Both the position numbers and the translations under genes were made by a program. Shown here one piece after another: positions 54,007 through 63,953 of a stretch of 64,000 bases of DNA. Location of the stretch: NCBI GenBank assembly GCA_965203865.1, contig OZ241916.1, forward strand, positions 1,240,001-1,304,000. The letters run 5' to 3'. Under the pieces are notes generated by a model. That model searched no databases. It saw only the letters and a list, made by a program, of their open reading frames with translations, and was not told the origin of the DNA. The DNA is from G965200765 sp965203865. Its GTDB lineage: Bacteria; Pseudomonadota; Gammaproteobacteria; Arenicellales; JAJDZL01. Position 1 is the stretch's first letter. Every line of letters starts with the position of its first letter.

Positions 54007-57000
54007 ATGTCAATTTTGCAGATTGGTGGGCAGCAAGCGTTATCTGCATTCAAACTTGAGCAGTTTCTATCCAGAGTTCAGGCTGTCAATTTCAGTGTCA
54101 AGTCGTTGCAGGCGAACTATGTTTACTTTGTTGCCCACACATCGCCATTGTCAACCTCGCAATTAGAAATCCTGTCATTTCTTGTTGGCGGGGGCCCCGT
54201 TTGTGCTTTATCGGAATTGGATAACGATTCAATTCTTGTTGTACCTCGGATTGGAACCATTTCACCTTGGTCAACAAAGGCCACCGATATTCTGAATCGT
54301 TGCGGATTTGACGCGGTTTACCGCATTGAGCGCGGCATCACCTGGAAAGTTCAATTTACTGACTCCAGTGAGCTAAATTTAATTGAACAAGTAGGCCCAA
54401 TAGTACATGATCGTATGACAGAGTCGATTTTTTTGAAATCGAATGAAATAAAAGAACTCTTTAAACAGCATCAACCTCAACCACTTCGACATATTGATAT
54501 CCTTGGTGATGGTATTAAGCGGCTAGATGATACGAACCGGGAAATGGGTTTGGCACTATCTGACGCTGAGATAAAGTCCATTTACAGATGGTACCGGGAA
54601 AGAGACCGCAATCCAACTGATGCAGAATTGATGATGTATTCGCAGATTAATTCAGAGCATTGCCGGCATAAAATTTTCAACGCTTCATGGACAATTAATA
54701 ATCAACGAAAAAATAAATCGTTATTTTCGATGATACGGGAATCGCACGAATGCAGTCCGCAAGGCACTCTTGTTGCTTACGAAGACAATGCTTCAGTCAT
54801 TGAAGGTTATTCGGCTAACAGATTCATGCCTGACTGTGAATCTCGGCTTTACGCTGGCACGAGTGAGAACGCTCATATTATTTATAAGGCAGAAACTCAT
54901 AATCACCCGACCGCTATTTCTCCATTTCCGGGTGCTGCCACGGGTGCAGGCGGAGAAATTCGAGATGAGGGCGCAACGGGTCGCGCAGGGAAACCGAAGG
55001 CAGGTCTTTGTGGATTTTCGGTATCCGATCTTAGAATTCCAGAATTTGCACTGCCTTGGGAGGGTGAAACCGAGCTGCCGAAACGTATTGCCAGTTCGCT
55101 TCAAATTATGCTGGAAGCCCCTATTGGGGCAGCATCATTCAACAATGAGTTTGGAAGGCCCAATATCGGAGGATATTTCAGAACGTTTGAAATGCAAACC
55201 AATGATGAAAAGCAGTCGTACGGGTATCACAAGCCGATCATGTTTGCGGGCGGAATCGGGAATATTCGACCTTCTCAGGTTGAAAAGAAAAAACTGGAAG
55301 CAGGGGCTTTGCTGGTCGTAATTGGCGGGCCGGCAATGCTTATCGGGCTTGGAGGGGGAGCTGCATCTAGCCTGGGACAAGGTCAGTCAGGAGAAGAACT
55401 GGATTTCGCCTCAGTCCAGCGAAGCAATCCCGAAATGCAACGTCGATGCCAAGAAGTAATTGACCACTGTGCCAGTCTTGGCAATAGCAATCCAATCCTG
55501 TCAATTCACGATGTTGGGGCAGGTGGATTGTCGAATGCGTTGCCGGAAATTATTCACGCATCGGATCTTGGCGGAGAAATTATGTTGAGAGATATTCTGA
55601 ACGATGACCTGCGTATGAGTCCGATGGAAATTTGGTGCAACGAATCTCAGGAACGATATGTCTTGGCAGTTGCAAACAACCAAGACTGGCAACGCTTTAA
55701 ACTGATATGCGAACGAGAACGCTGTCCAGTTGCAGTTGTTGGGCAAACTACGGCTTTACGCGAACTGGTGGTGACAGATCAGCTTACGACACTTATTGGC
55801 GATAGCACTGTAATTGATTTGGAGATGGGATTCCTGTTGGATAGTCATTTACAGAGCTGTCGAAAAACAAATAGATACACACGCCCCCCGCCTGAAGAAT
55901 CAGAAATTTTCAATCTCACGCTTGAGGACTGCATTGAAAGAGTATTGCGTATGCCTTGTGTAGGCGACAAGTCCTTTTTGGTTACAATTGGTGACCGGAC
56001 AGTGTCGGGGCTCGTGCATCGCGACCAGATGGTAGGCCCTTGGCAAGTTCCCGTAGCGGATGCCGCTATAACTTTGGCTGATTATGAAACCTATGTGGGC
56101 GAAGCTATGGCAATCGGGGAGCGAGCGCCAGTTGCGGTTGTGGATGCTTGTTCCAGTGTGCGTATGGCAATTGGCGAAGCCTTGACGAACATTCGCTCCA
56201 CATCCGTAAACAGGCTGTCTGACATCAAACTAAGTGCAAACTGGATGGTTGCAGCGAATGTGAAAGGGGAGGAGGCCAAGCTGTACGATGCAGTTGAATC
56301 TGCCAGTCAAATGTGCAAGGCTCTTTCCCTGTCAATTCCCGTAGGAAAGGACTCTATGTCAATGAAAACGGAATGGACTGATTCTTCACATAAGTCACAC
56401 GAAGTGTTTTCCCCCATATCTCTGGTCGTGACTGCATTTACTGCATTAAGCGATGTACGCAGTAGTCTGACTCCCCAGTTATTGCAAATTGAAGAGTCGG
56501 AGTTGCTTCTGGTTGACTTGGGTCAAGGGTATGACCGGCTTGGAATGTCCTGCCTGTTTCAAGCATTCGATTTGTATTCGGGCCTTGTTCCTGATGTAAA
56601 TGATTTTGACACGTTAAAGAGATTCTATAAAGCAATTACTGCGTTGTTGGATATGGGTTTGATTCTTGCCTACCATGATCGTTCAGACGGGGGGCTGTTT
56701 GCATGTCTGTGCGAAATGGCGTTCGCTGGTAGAAAAGGCCTGGATATTCAAGTTGGAGCACGGGACCCGATTCCTTTTTTGTTCAATGAGGAGCTAGGCG
56801 CAGTAGTTCAGGTTAAGCATAGTGAAATCAAGCAGGTAATGGAAATTTTTTCAAAATATGAAATTGAGCACCTTGTACACAATGTTGGTGTCCCGCTAGA
56901 ACAAAACATAATCAGAATAAACTCTGGAGAAAATGAAATTTACAAGAACTCCAGAACAGAACTCCATCGCGCATGGTCTGAAACTTCGTGGCGCATGCAA

Positions 57001-57903
57001 ACTCTTCGGGATAATTCCGAAACTGCGCTCCAGGAGTACGATCGGATTCTTGACGAGTCAGATCCGGGTTTGCATTGCAAACTTCCGAATGCATTTGCTG
57101 AATCTCCCCCGGTTATAGGAAAATCGCGTCCGACAATTGCAATCATGAGAGAGCAGGGCGTGAATGGGCATGTAGAGATGGCCGCGGCATTTACTCAGGC
57201 GGGATTCGACGCTTATGATGTCATGATGTCTGATTTGACTTCTGGTGGTGAGACATTAAGCCGGTTTCATGGGCTCGCAATGTGCGGCGGCTTCTCATTT
57301 GGTGATGTGCTGGGTGCTGGCAAAGGTTGGGCAAGTACAATTCTGTTCAATGAAGAACTAAAAAGCATGTTTACTGAATTTTTTCTGGATGAAAGCAAGT
57401 TTGCCTTGGGAGTTTGCAATGGCTGTCAAGTCATGGCGGCACTGAAAGATATCATTCCGGGAGCGGAGCATTGGCCTGAATTTCTGAAAAATGTGTCAGA
57501 ACAGTTTGAAGCGCGTCTTGCAATGGTGGATATAGCTGAGAACAAGTCTGTATTGACAGGTGGGATGGACCACGCACTTGTACCAGTTGCTGTTGCTCAT
57601 GGAGAGGGGAAAGCAGTCTTTTCATGTGAAGAGGATTATCTTCAATTAAAGAGCAATGGACAAATTGTTCTTCGCTATGCAGACAACCAAGGTAGGGCGA
57701 CTATGAAATATCCCTGCAATCCCAATGGATCTGAATACTCAGTTGCGGGTATTACAAATCAGGATGGACGGATTACCGCAATGATGCCGCATCCCGAGCG
57801 AGTTTTTCGTTCGGTACAGTATTCATGGGCTCCAAGTGAATGGGGTGAATATGGACCATGGATGGAATTGTTTCGCAATTCATTTCGATGGCTGAGTGAT
57901 TAG
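54007..57903 (+). CDS. purL: Phosphoribosylformylglycinamidine synthase
   Basis: PurL converts FGAR to FGAM using glutamine and ATP. The single-chain form of about 1298 residues is that of proteobacteria, unlike the split PurLQS of Gram-positives. Order: N-terminal domain, linker with EIKSIYRWYRERDRNPTDAE-like text, two AIRS-type ATP domains (SQINSEHCRHKIF near 215-228, ETHNHPTAISPFPGAATG near 295-312), and a C-terminal glutamine amidotransferase with the nucleophile Cys in GVCNGCQVM (about 1134-1142) and the His-x-Glu in PHPERVFR (about 1260-1267). I start at ATG 54007 (MSILQIGGQQALSAF) rather than TTG 53986. Confidence 0.95.
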   Translation: MSILQIGGQQALSAFKLEQFLSRVQAVNFSVKSLQANYVYFVAHTSPLSTSQLEILSFLVGGGPVCALSELDNDSILVVPRIGTISPWSTKATDILNRCGFDAVYRIERGITWKVQFTDSSELNLIEQVGPIVHDRMTESIFLKSNEIKELFKQHQPQPLRHIDILGDGIKRLDDTNREMGLALSDAEIKSIYRWYRERDRNPTDAELMMYSQINSEHCRHKIFNASWTINNQRKNKSLFSMIRESHECSPQGTLVAYEDNASVIEGYSANRFMPDCESRLYAGTSENAHIIYKAETHNHPTAISPFPGAATGAGGEIRDEGATGRAGKPKAGLCGFSVSDLRIPEFALPWEGETELPKRIASSLQIMLEAPIGAASFNNEFGRPNIGGYFRTFEMQTNDEKQSYGYHKPIMFAGGIGNIRPSQVEKKKLEAGALLVVIGGPAMLIGLGGGAASSLGQGQSGEELDFASVQRSNPEMQRRCQEVIDHCASLGNSNPILSIHDVGAGGLSNALPEIIHASDLGGEIMLRDILNDDLRMSPMEIWCNESQERYVLAVANNQDWQRFKLICERERCPVAVVGQTTALRELVVTDQLTTLIGDSTVIDLEMGFLLDSHLQSCRKTNRYTRPPPEESEIFNLTLEDCIERVLRMPCVGDKSFLVTIGDRTVSGLVHRDQMVGPWQVPVADAAITLADYETYVGEAMAIGERAPVAVVDACSSVRMAIGEALTNIRSTSVNRLSDIKLSANWMVAANVKGEEAKLYDAVESASQMCKALSLSIPVGKDSMSMKTEWTDSSHKSHEVFSPISLVVTAFTALSDVRSSLTPQLLQIEESELLLVDLGQGYDRLGMSCLFQAFDLYSGLVPDVNDFDTLKRFYKAITALLDMGLILAYHDRSDGGLFACLCEMAFAGRKGLDIQVGARDPIPFLFNEELGAVVQVKHSEIKQVMEIFSKYEIEHLVHNVGVPLEQNIIRINSGENEIYKNSRTELHRAWSETSWRMQTLRDNSETALQEYDRILDESDPGLHCKLPNAFAESPPVIGKSRPTIAIMREQGVNGHVEMAAAFTQAGFDAYDVMMSDLTSGGETLSRFHGLAMCGGFSFGDVLGAGKGWASTILFNEELKSMFTEFFLDESKFALGVCNGCQVMAALKDIIPGAEHWPEFLKNVSEQFEARLAMVDIAENKSVLTGGMDHALVPVAVAHGEGKAVFSCEEDYLQLKSNGQIVLRYADNQGRATMKYPCNPNGSEYSVAGITNQDGRITAMMPHPERVFRSVQYSWAPSEWGEYGPWMELFRNSFRWLSD

Positions 57904-57957
57904 TGGAATGCTAAAGAGACTTCAAATTACACAGGCAGTACGTCAATATCTCAGGTC

Positions 57958-59757
57958 TCACGTAATTTCGGTAGCCTCTGCTTCTTGTTTTTTTCGCTGC
58001 AGATGCCACATTTCAGCATAAAGTCCGTGTTTGTCCAATAGCTCGAAGTGGGTGCCTCTTTCTACAATTCGCCCATCTTGAAGGACAAGAATTGTATCAG
58101 CATCAGCAACGGTTGAAAGTCGATGAGCGATTACCAGGGTTGTTCGATTGGCTGCAACAGTTTCAAGTGCATCTTGAATCATGCTTTCCGACTTTGTATC
58201 AAGGGAAGAGGTTGCTTCATCGAGAATGAGAATTGGCGGGTCCTTGAGCAGTGTTCTGGCAATTGAAACTCGTTGCTTTTCGCCGCCAGAGAGTTTCAAG
58301 CCGCGTTCTCCGACCACTGTTTCATAGCCATCCGGTAATGATTCAATGAAAGAACTAAGTTGCGACTTGCGCACTGCCTCATCCCTCGTTTCCGATGTAC
58401 AGTCTGCGCGTCCGTAACAAATGTTGTATTCAATTGTATCGTTGAACAACACCGTATCCTGGGGAACAACGCCAATCGCCGCTTGAAGGGAATCCTGGTC
58501 GGTCTCTCGCAGATCCTGATTGTCGATTCTGATGGCACCTCCGGTAACGTCATAGAAGCGAAAAAGGAGGCGCACGATTGTTGACTTGCCTGCACCGCTG
58601 GGACCTACAATTGCAACCTTTTTGCCTTTTGGAACCTTGAAACTGACATTCCTTAAAATCTGTCTTTTCGGTGAGTATCCGAAAGAAACATCATCAAATT
58701 CAATTTCAGGCCCCTTTATTTTCAAACTGGTAGCGTTTTCAGCCTGCGGCAACTTGTCGTCAACAGCGAGCAGACTGAACATTCGATCCATGTCTGTTAA
58801 CGCATGGTTGATCTCTCGAAATGTTGTACCGAGAAAACTCAGAGGAATGTACATTTGCAGCAGAAAGGCGTTCAGCATAATAAAATCGCCTAGTGTCATA
58901 TCGCCAACAATGATCCCTTGGGCGGCGAGGTAAAGCAGTAATATCATGCCGATTGAAATGATCAAGCCCTGTCCAATATTCAGAAAAGCGAGAGAAGTTT
59001 CACTTTTAATCGATTCTTTTTCCCATTCTTGCAAATGTCTGTCATAGCGCTGGGTTTCAAACTCAAGATTTCCGAAATATTTCACTGTTTCATAATTGAG
59101 AAGCGCATCTACGCTGGATGAATTGGCGCGTGTTTCAGCGGCGTTCATTCGTACGCGAAATTGAGTTCTCCAAATAGTTACGAGTAGTGTAAAAACAGCA
59201 TAGAACACAATTGTTGCAAAAGTGATTACAGAGAAATACCACTTGAAGTTGACAGCAAGGAAAATACAAACTACTGAAATTTCAAATACAGTTGGGACAA
59301 TACTGAAAGCCAGAAAGAACAGAATGTAGTTAACCCCTCGTGTTCCTCGTTCAATGTCTCTGGAAACCGCCCCTGTTTCACGGCCTTGGTGAAACGCATG
59401 GGAAAGTTGATGCAGGTGTCGAAATACTTTTACTCCCACGCTTCTAACCACGCGTTGCGAAGCACGGGCAAATATGACATTTCGCAACTCTTCAAACAAA
59501 GTTCTGCATAAACTGAGCAGACCATAGGTCAGTAGCAGAAATATGGGAATAGTCAAGATAAGGTCAGGATTCAGGGATGCGTCGAACCAGTCTACAAGTT
59601 CCTTGATTGTTATTGGGACAGCAATCGTTGCCACCTTTGCAAATATAAGGCAAGCTGTTGCGACTGCGATACGCAACCGATAACCCCAAAGATAATCCCC
59701 CAGGGTGCGAAGTGAATTCCACGTGTTGCGATTTCTTATCTGTTCTTTTTTAGCCAT
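57958..59757 (-). CDS. Atm1-type ABC exporter (fused permease-ATPase)
   Basis: This 599-residue half-transporter has six membrane segments (about 25-320) and a C-terminal ATPase domain. Motifs are Walker A VGPSGAGKST (about 388-397), signature LSGGEKQR (about 489-496), Walker B ILILDEATSSLD (about 508-519) and the H-loop His in VIAHRLSTVADAD (about 541-553). The membrane part carries SRDIERGTRGVNYILFFLAF (about 125-144) and NYETVKYFGNLEFE (about 225-238), specific to the Atm1/HMT1 group that exports glutathione-type thiol or metal conjugates. No MsbA-like features replace these. It is convergent with purL, with 54 bases between. Confidence 0.9.
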   Translation of the reverse strand: MAKKEQIRNRNTWNSLRTLGDYLWGYRLRIAVATACLIFAKVATIAVPITIKELVDWFDASLNPDLILTIPIFLLLTYGLLSLCRTLFEELRNVIFARASQRVVRSVGVKVFRHLHQLSHAFHQGRETGAVSRDIERGTRGVNYILFFLAFSIVPTVFEISVVCIFLAVNFKWYFSVITFATIVFYAVFTLLVTIWRTQFRVRMNAAETRANSSSVDALLNYETVKYFGNLEFETQRYDRHLQEWEKESIKSETSLAFLNIGQGLIISIGMILLLYLAAQGIIVGDMTLGDFIMLNAFLLQMYIPLSFLGTTFREINHALTDMDRMFSLLAVDDKLPQAENATSLKIKGPEIEFDDVSFGYSPKRQILRNVSFKVPKGKKVAIVGPSGAGKSTIVRLLFRFYDVTGGAIRIDNQDLRETDQDSLQAAIGVVPQDTVLFNDTIEYNICYGRADCTSETRDEAVRKSQLSSFIESLPDGYETVVGERGLKLSGGEKQRVSIARTLLKDPPILILDEATSSLDTKSESMIQDALETVAANRTTLVIAHRLSTVADADTILVLQDGRIVERGTHFELLDKHGLYAEMWHLQRKKQEAEATEIT

Positions 59758-59885
59758 TCATTCCATAGTGGGTAACTGCAGAGCTTATTTTCAAGTGCAA
59801 TGGACTTGAATGCTTCAGGCAAAGTGCATGAAGTAGCTCAGCACCAATTATGCAGGTATAGTGCCGCTATTGGAAAATAGCAAGA

Positions 59886-60512
59886 CTATGCTGATTGAGG
59901 GCGTGCTTTTCGATAGTGATGAACAACTCGAAATCCTAGCAGTGCAGCCAGGATTGCTCCGTGAATGATTGGCGAAGTAACATCAGCTTTAACCTGCAGG
60001 AAAAAGTGCAAAATACCCAACGGAGCAATGATGTATACCAGTCGATGAAGTTTAATCCAGCGCTTTCCACCAAGAAGTTTTACCATTTTGTTGAAGGAAG
60101 TTGCAGCGAGCGGAATCATTAGCGCAAATGCGAGCATTCCAAACAGGATGTAGTATCGCTCAATGACATCTGCGATGATTTGCTCGAAGTCGAAATATTG
60201 GTCAATAACAACATAGGTAGCTAAATGAAGGAGAACATAGACAAATGCGTAAACCCCGAGCATTCGTCTTAGCTGTGTTAGTGCGTTGAAACCGGTAATT
60301 ATTCGAAGAGGCGTAATCGCTAGTGTGATAATCAGCAGTCTTAATCCCCATGTTCCCGTAACATTCGTAAAGTCTTCTACAGGGTCGGCGCTGAGATTGC
60401 CGGTATAGACATCGTATGCAAGCAGGGCGAGCGGAATCAAGCACAAAATGAATACGACGGGCTTGGCCCGCTTGACCCATAGCCGTTGCTGAGCAGCACC
60501 AGGCTTTTTCAC
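59886..60512 (-). CDS. msrQ: MsrQ, heme-binding subunit of methionine sulfoxide reductase
   Basis: MsrQ is a membrane heme protein that feeds electrons from the quinone pool to MsrP for repair of periplasmic methionine sulfoxide. The 208-residue protein has about six hydrophobic segments and the heme His residues in VLLHLATY (about 114-121) and KLHRLVYIIAPLGILHFFLQVK (about 152-173). GTWGLRLLIITLAITPLR (about 48-65) and RMLGVYAFVYVLLH (about 83-96) are typical of the ferric reductase-like family. It follows msrP by 74 bases on the same strand. Confidence 0.93.
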   Translation of the reverse strand: MKKPGAAQQRLWVKRAKPVVFILCLIPLALLAYDVYTGNLSADPVEDFTNVTGTWGLRLLIITLAITPLRIITGFNALTQLRRMLGVYAFVYVLLHLATYVVIDQYFDFEQIIADVIERYYILFGMLAFALMIPLAATSFNKMVKLLGGKRWIKLHRLVYIIAPLGILHFFLQVKADVTSPIIHGAILAALLGFRVVHHYRKARPQSA

Positions 60513-60586
60513 AAATCGAGCCGCTCGGTTTCGGAGTGAGCTTGCATTCAGCGCTTATGAATTTTGCGAGTTATGCAGTGCTTCGC

Positions 60587-61552
60587 TCAGTAATTTACCG
60601 ACAAGTCCATGCCTGTATATAGACTAGCTACTTGCTCAGCGTATCCATTGAACATCAAAGTAGGTTGTCGTCCGAACAAACTGCCAACTCGGCGTTCTGT
60701 CGCCTGGCTCCAGCGCGGATGGTCAACTTCGGGGTTTACATTTGCGTAGAATCCGTACTCGTTGGAAGCCTGCTCCTGCCAGGTGTTTAATGGTTGTTGT
60801 TCGGTGAACCTGACTGAAACAATTGATTTGATGCCTTTGAAACCGTATTTCCAAGGTACTACAAGTCGAATTGGAGCACCGTTCTGGTTTGGCATTAACT
60901 CGCCATAAAGGCCAATCGCAAAGATTGCAAGCGGGTTCATTGCCTCATCAATACGAAGTCCTTCCCGGTATGGCCAATTTAGCACTGACCCAAACAAGCC
61001 GGGTTTTTGACCAATCATTTCTTCCGGTCTGACGAGTGTTAGCATTTCAATGTACTTTGCTTTTGATGTAGGTCTATGAATCTTCAGAAAATCACCCAAT
61101 GAAAATCCTACCCAGGGAACTACCATAGACCAAGCTTCGACACAGCGATGGCGATAAATTCTTTCCTCAGCCGGGAACTGCTTGAGAATATCCTCGATAT
61201 CCCAATCTTTGGGCGATTCGCACTCCCCGGAAACTTCAAGGCTCCAAGGACGAGTTGTAAGCCTGTACCCTTCTTTTGCCGGAGACTTCTTGTCTGTTCC
61301 AAACTCGTAGAAATTGTTGTAGCTTGTTACATCCTCGTAACTGGTCAGCTCATCGTCAGTGCTGTACTGACTTTTGACAAGACTTGGAAAGTCGTTGGCG
61401 GCGTGCGCCGTTTTTACATTCTGCGTAAATAATGGAATCGCACCGCCAATTGCAAAAGCAGTGCCAGCTTGTAAAAATTTTCGGCGACTCTTGTAGACAC
61501 TATACGGTGTTATCTGACTCGGACGAATATCGTCGTGTTTTTTTATAAGCAT
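60587..61552 (-). CDS. msrP: MsrP, catalytic subunit of periplasmic methionine sulfoxide reductase
   Basis: MsrP is a molybdopterin enzyme exported folded by the Tat system. The 321-residue protein has a Tat-type signal ([21 protein letters not shown], about 22-42). The molybdenum ligand Cys appears in [17 protein letters not shown] (about 133-149). [27 protein letters not shown]-like text (about 215-240, with [20 protein letters not shown]) is the family signature of sulfite-oxidase-type MsrP. It is upstream of msrQ in one operon. Confidence 0.95.
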   Translation of the reverse strand: [321 protein letters not shown]

Positions 61553-61624
61553 TTTTATCTCCAGGATATATTGTTGCTATTCATAAATTTCGACAATCTT
61601 ACATTCTATTTTGCTTCTGTAAAC

Positions 61625-62809
61625 TTAAATTCTTTCAAAGATTGCAGCAATGCCTTGTCCGCCGCCGATGCACATGGATACGATTGCATAGCGGCCACCG
61701 GTTCGCTTCAACTCGTAGAGTGCCTTCACGGTAAGGATGCAGCCAGTAGCACCAATCGGATGCCCCAAAGAAATACCACTTCCATTTGGATTGGTAATCT
61801 CGGATGGCAGTCCAAGGTCTTTCATTACAGCCAAAGCTTGAACGGCAAATGCTTCGTTCAGTTCAATAAGATCAATGTCATCCAGCTTGAGTCCGGTTTT
61901 TTCAAGAACTCTCTGAATTGCCGGAACCGGACCAATTCCCATGTACTTGGGCTCCACACCTGAATGGGCGTATCCAACCAGTCTGGCCATTGGCTCCCGA
62001 CCCGCTTTTTCAGCTGCATTGGCTTCCATCATGACGACTGCCGCTGCTGCATCGTTGATGCCGGAAGCATTGCCAGCGGTAACAGAGCCTTCCTTTTTGA
62101 AGACTGTACGCATTTTTGACAATGCCTCGAGATTTGTATCCGCGCGAACATGCTCGTCTGTTTCAAACACGGTTGTACCTTTTCGACTTTTGATTTCGAC
62201 AGGTGCTATCTGGTCTTTGAAACGACCGTCCTCCGCAGCTCTTGCAGCCCGAGTATGGCTTTCGACAGCCAGTCCATCCTGCTCGTCCCGACCAATACCC
62301 CATTTTTCAGCGATATTTTCTGCGGTAACGCCCATGTGGCAGTCATCAAACGGGTCGCTGAGCGCACCGACCATGATATCTACAAACTGAGCATCCCCCA
62401 TTCGTTGTCCCCAGCGCATCCCGGTTGCCCAGTAAGGTGCACCACTCATGGATTCAGCCCCTCCGGCAATCACTGTTTCTGCATCGCCGAGCTGCACAGT
62501 TTGCGCAGCGCTTACAACGGCTTGAAGCCCGCTACCGCACAGTCGGTTCACAGTGAGGGCTGGTGTTTCTATAGGTAGCCCGCCTTCCAAGGCGGCATAG
62601 CGCGAGATATACATGTCTCGCTTGTCTGAATGCAGGACATTTCCAATTACGCAGTGTCCAACACTGGAGGGGGCAATGCCGGTTTTGTTCAAGACACCAC
62701 GGACCGCCATAGCCCCCAGCTCGCATGCTGAAAACGATTTCAACGACCCGCCATAGTCTCCAATTGCGGTTCTTACTCCATCTAGAACTACTACTTCTTT
62801 ACCTATCAT
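61625..62809 (-). CDS. Acetyl-CoA C-acyltransferase (thiolase)
   Basis: This 394-residue biosynthetic-type thiolase has the acylated Cys in NRLCGSGLQ (about 89-97), NEAFAVQ (about 320-326), GHPIGATGC (about 352-360) with the catalytic His, and the C-terminal Cys in CIGGGQG (about 382-388). Its N-terminus VVVLDGVRTAIGDYGGSLK resembles BktB/PhaA-type enzymes. It condenses two acetyl-CoA or cleaves acetoacetyl-CoA or 3-ketoacyl-CoA. In this window it could process crotonyl-CoA-derived acetoacetyl-CoA from the GcdH route or acetoacetate from dehydrocarnitine. It has no partner genes beside it. Confidence 0.93.
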   Translation of the reverse strand: MIGKEVVVLDGVRTAIGDYGGSLKSFSACELGAMAVRGVLNKTGIAPSSVGHCVIGNVLHSDKRDMYISRYAALEGGLPIETPALTVNRLCGSGLQAVVSAAQTVQLGDAETVIAGGAESMSGAPYWATGMRWGQRMGDAQFVDIMVGALSDPFDDCHMGVTAENIAEKWGIGRDEQDGLAVESHTRAARAAEDGRFKDQIAPVEIKSRKGTTVFETDEHVRADTNLEALSKMRTVFKKEGSVTAGNASGINDAAAAVVMMEANAAEKAGREPMARLVGYAHSGVEPKYMGIGPVPAIQRVLEKTGLKLDDIDLIELNEAFAVQALAVMKDLGLPSEITNPNGSGISLGHPIGATGCILTVKALYELKRTGGRYAIVSMCIGGGQGIAAIFERI

Positions 62810-62852
62810 AATAATTTTCCTTGGTTGGTTAGTTTACTTGGGTTCATAAATT

Positions 62853-63290
62853 TTACTGGGAATTAGCAAATTGCAGCTTCTCGCAAATCAAATATTCGCA
62901 AGGTTTCATGCCGAGAGATTCGTAAGTCCGGTGTGCTGAAAAATTATACTTTCCAGCATGTCCACATTAGACCGGATACATTTCCGTACCGCCTTGCCAA
63001 ATTTTCAACAAAGCAATAGAGCGATGTACAAATTCCCATTCGACGAAATTGCGCAGACACTTTGAATCCACTATTGAGAAACATTGTGCCAATCGTTTCA
63101 TTCATAGGTGATTGTCAAGCCTCCCACTAAATCATCAGCATAAATGGCCACGATATAGAATCCTATTTCCGGGTTCGTCAAAAATGTATTTTACACCGTT
63201 CAATGCAACTTGTGGGTTTAGTTTTAGCGCCCAGTTTCCCAAGCCATCACAGTTTTTAAAACTGTGATTTTGTTGGTATCATCAAACTCT
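62853..63290 (-). pseudogene. GNAT-family N-acetyltransferase, decayed
   Basis: Pieces of a GNAT protein occur in order on the minus strand but in shifting frames. The first is LNPQVALNGVKYIFDEP, then EIGFYIVAIYADDLVGGLTI followed by TYE and a stop, then FRRMGICTSLYCFVENLARR with GNVSG, and last SAHRTYESLGMKPCEYL before ICEKL. The order matches the family GNAT core, with acetyl-CoA loop (RRMG) and C-terminal YESLGM. At least two frame breaks and one stop are needed, so the gene is dead unless the sequence has errors. Confidence 0.65.
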
Positions 63291-63374
63291 GCAAATTTCC
63301 CTAAAAAAGAGTTCTTTGTTACCCTTGATTCTCGCTTAAGATGCTGAAATATCGACGCTGAGGGCGTGGTAAAG

Positions 63375-63428
63375 GGACACCTCCGTTGGGCAATACCGTT
63401 TTATTAAAAACTCACCCAAGAGGTGTCC
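63375..63428 (+). promoter_or_regulatory. Inverted repeat that hides the ribosome site of a transposase frame
   Basis: GGACACCTC-CG-TTGGG (63375-63390) pairs with CCCAA-GAGGTGTCC (63415-63428) around a 24-base loop. The right arm contains the GAGG ribosome site and ends two bases before ATG 63431, so a transcript reading in from outside would fold and block translation, as in several insertion sequences. Confidence 0.6.
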
Positions 63429-63430
63429 TT

Positions 63431-63953
63431 ATGAAACAGCTGAGCAGTATACAAAGTCGAGTGTGGGATGTCGAATATGATTTCATGAATGCGAAGTTGA
63501 CCGGTTGCGGCGCGGGTAGCGAGGAAAGCGGACTATCCGACTTGCTGGAGAGGGGTTTGAACGGCACATTGAAAATGCGTCGTTGCGACGCGACGGATGC
63601 GCAGCATCGCGGCAAGCAGGGTCAGGGGAATGTGTTCAGGGGACCGCTGATTGACCTGGATCTTCATCATCCGCCGTGCAGAAGTTTTACCGCGAATCAG
63701 GCGTTCTACCTGTGCGGCTTGCTGGCGCAGGCATTGCTGTGCGCAGTTCAGTACTGGTTGCTGCCGCTGGATGAATGGCGGTGTAGCTTGGGGAACCATC
63801 ATTCGGCGCGTGGTGCGTAGTCCGGCGGTGCTGACTCGCAGTACTCGCCGTTGTCGGCTGAAGTTCAGCAAGAATCTGCGCAGCAGTGTATATGAAATAG
63901 TTGAACGAAGCCATGGACAATACCTGCGGTTGAAAAGAATTCTTCTCGAATAG
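63431..63953 (+). pseudogene. Transposase remnant, probably IS1380-like
   Basis: From ATG 63431 a frame reads MKQLSSIQSRVWDVEYDF and continues to a TANQAFYLCGLLAQALL segment. A second frame (to 63953) then carries IIRRVVRSPAVLTRSTRRCR followed by LKFSKNLRSSVYE, which look like the C-terminal part of IS1380-type transposases (ANQ...LL and the basic RR..V...RS.R...LK.SK end). The DDE core is missing and one frameshift separates the pieces, so it is a deleted element. The DNA is GC-richer than the surroundings. Family assignment is from memory of motifs and is tentative. The window may end inside further debris. Confidence 0.45.
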
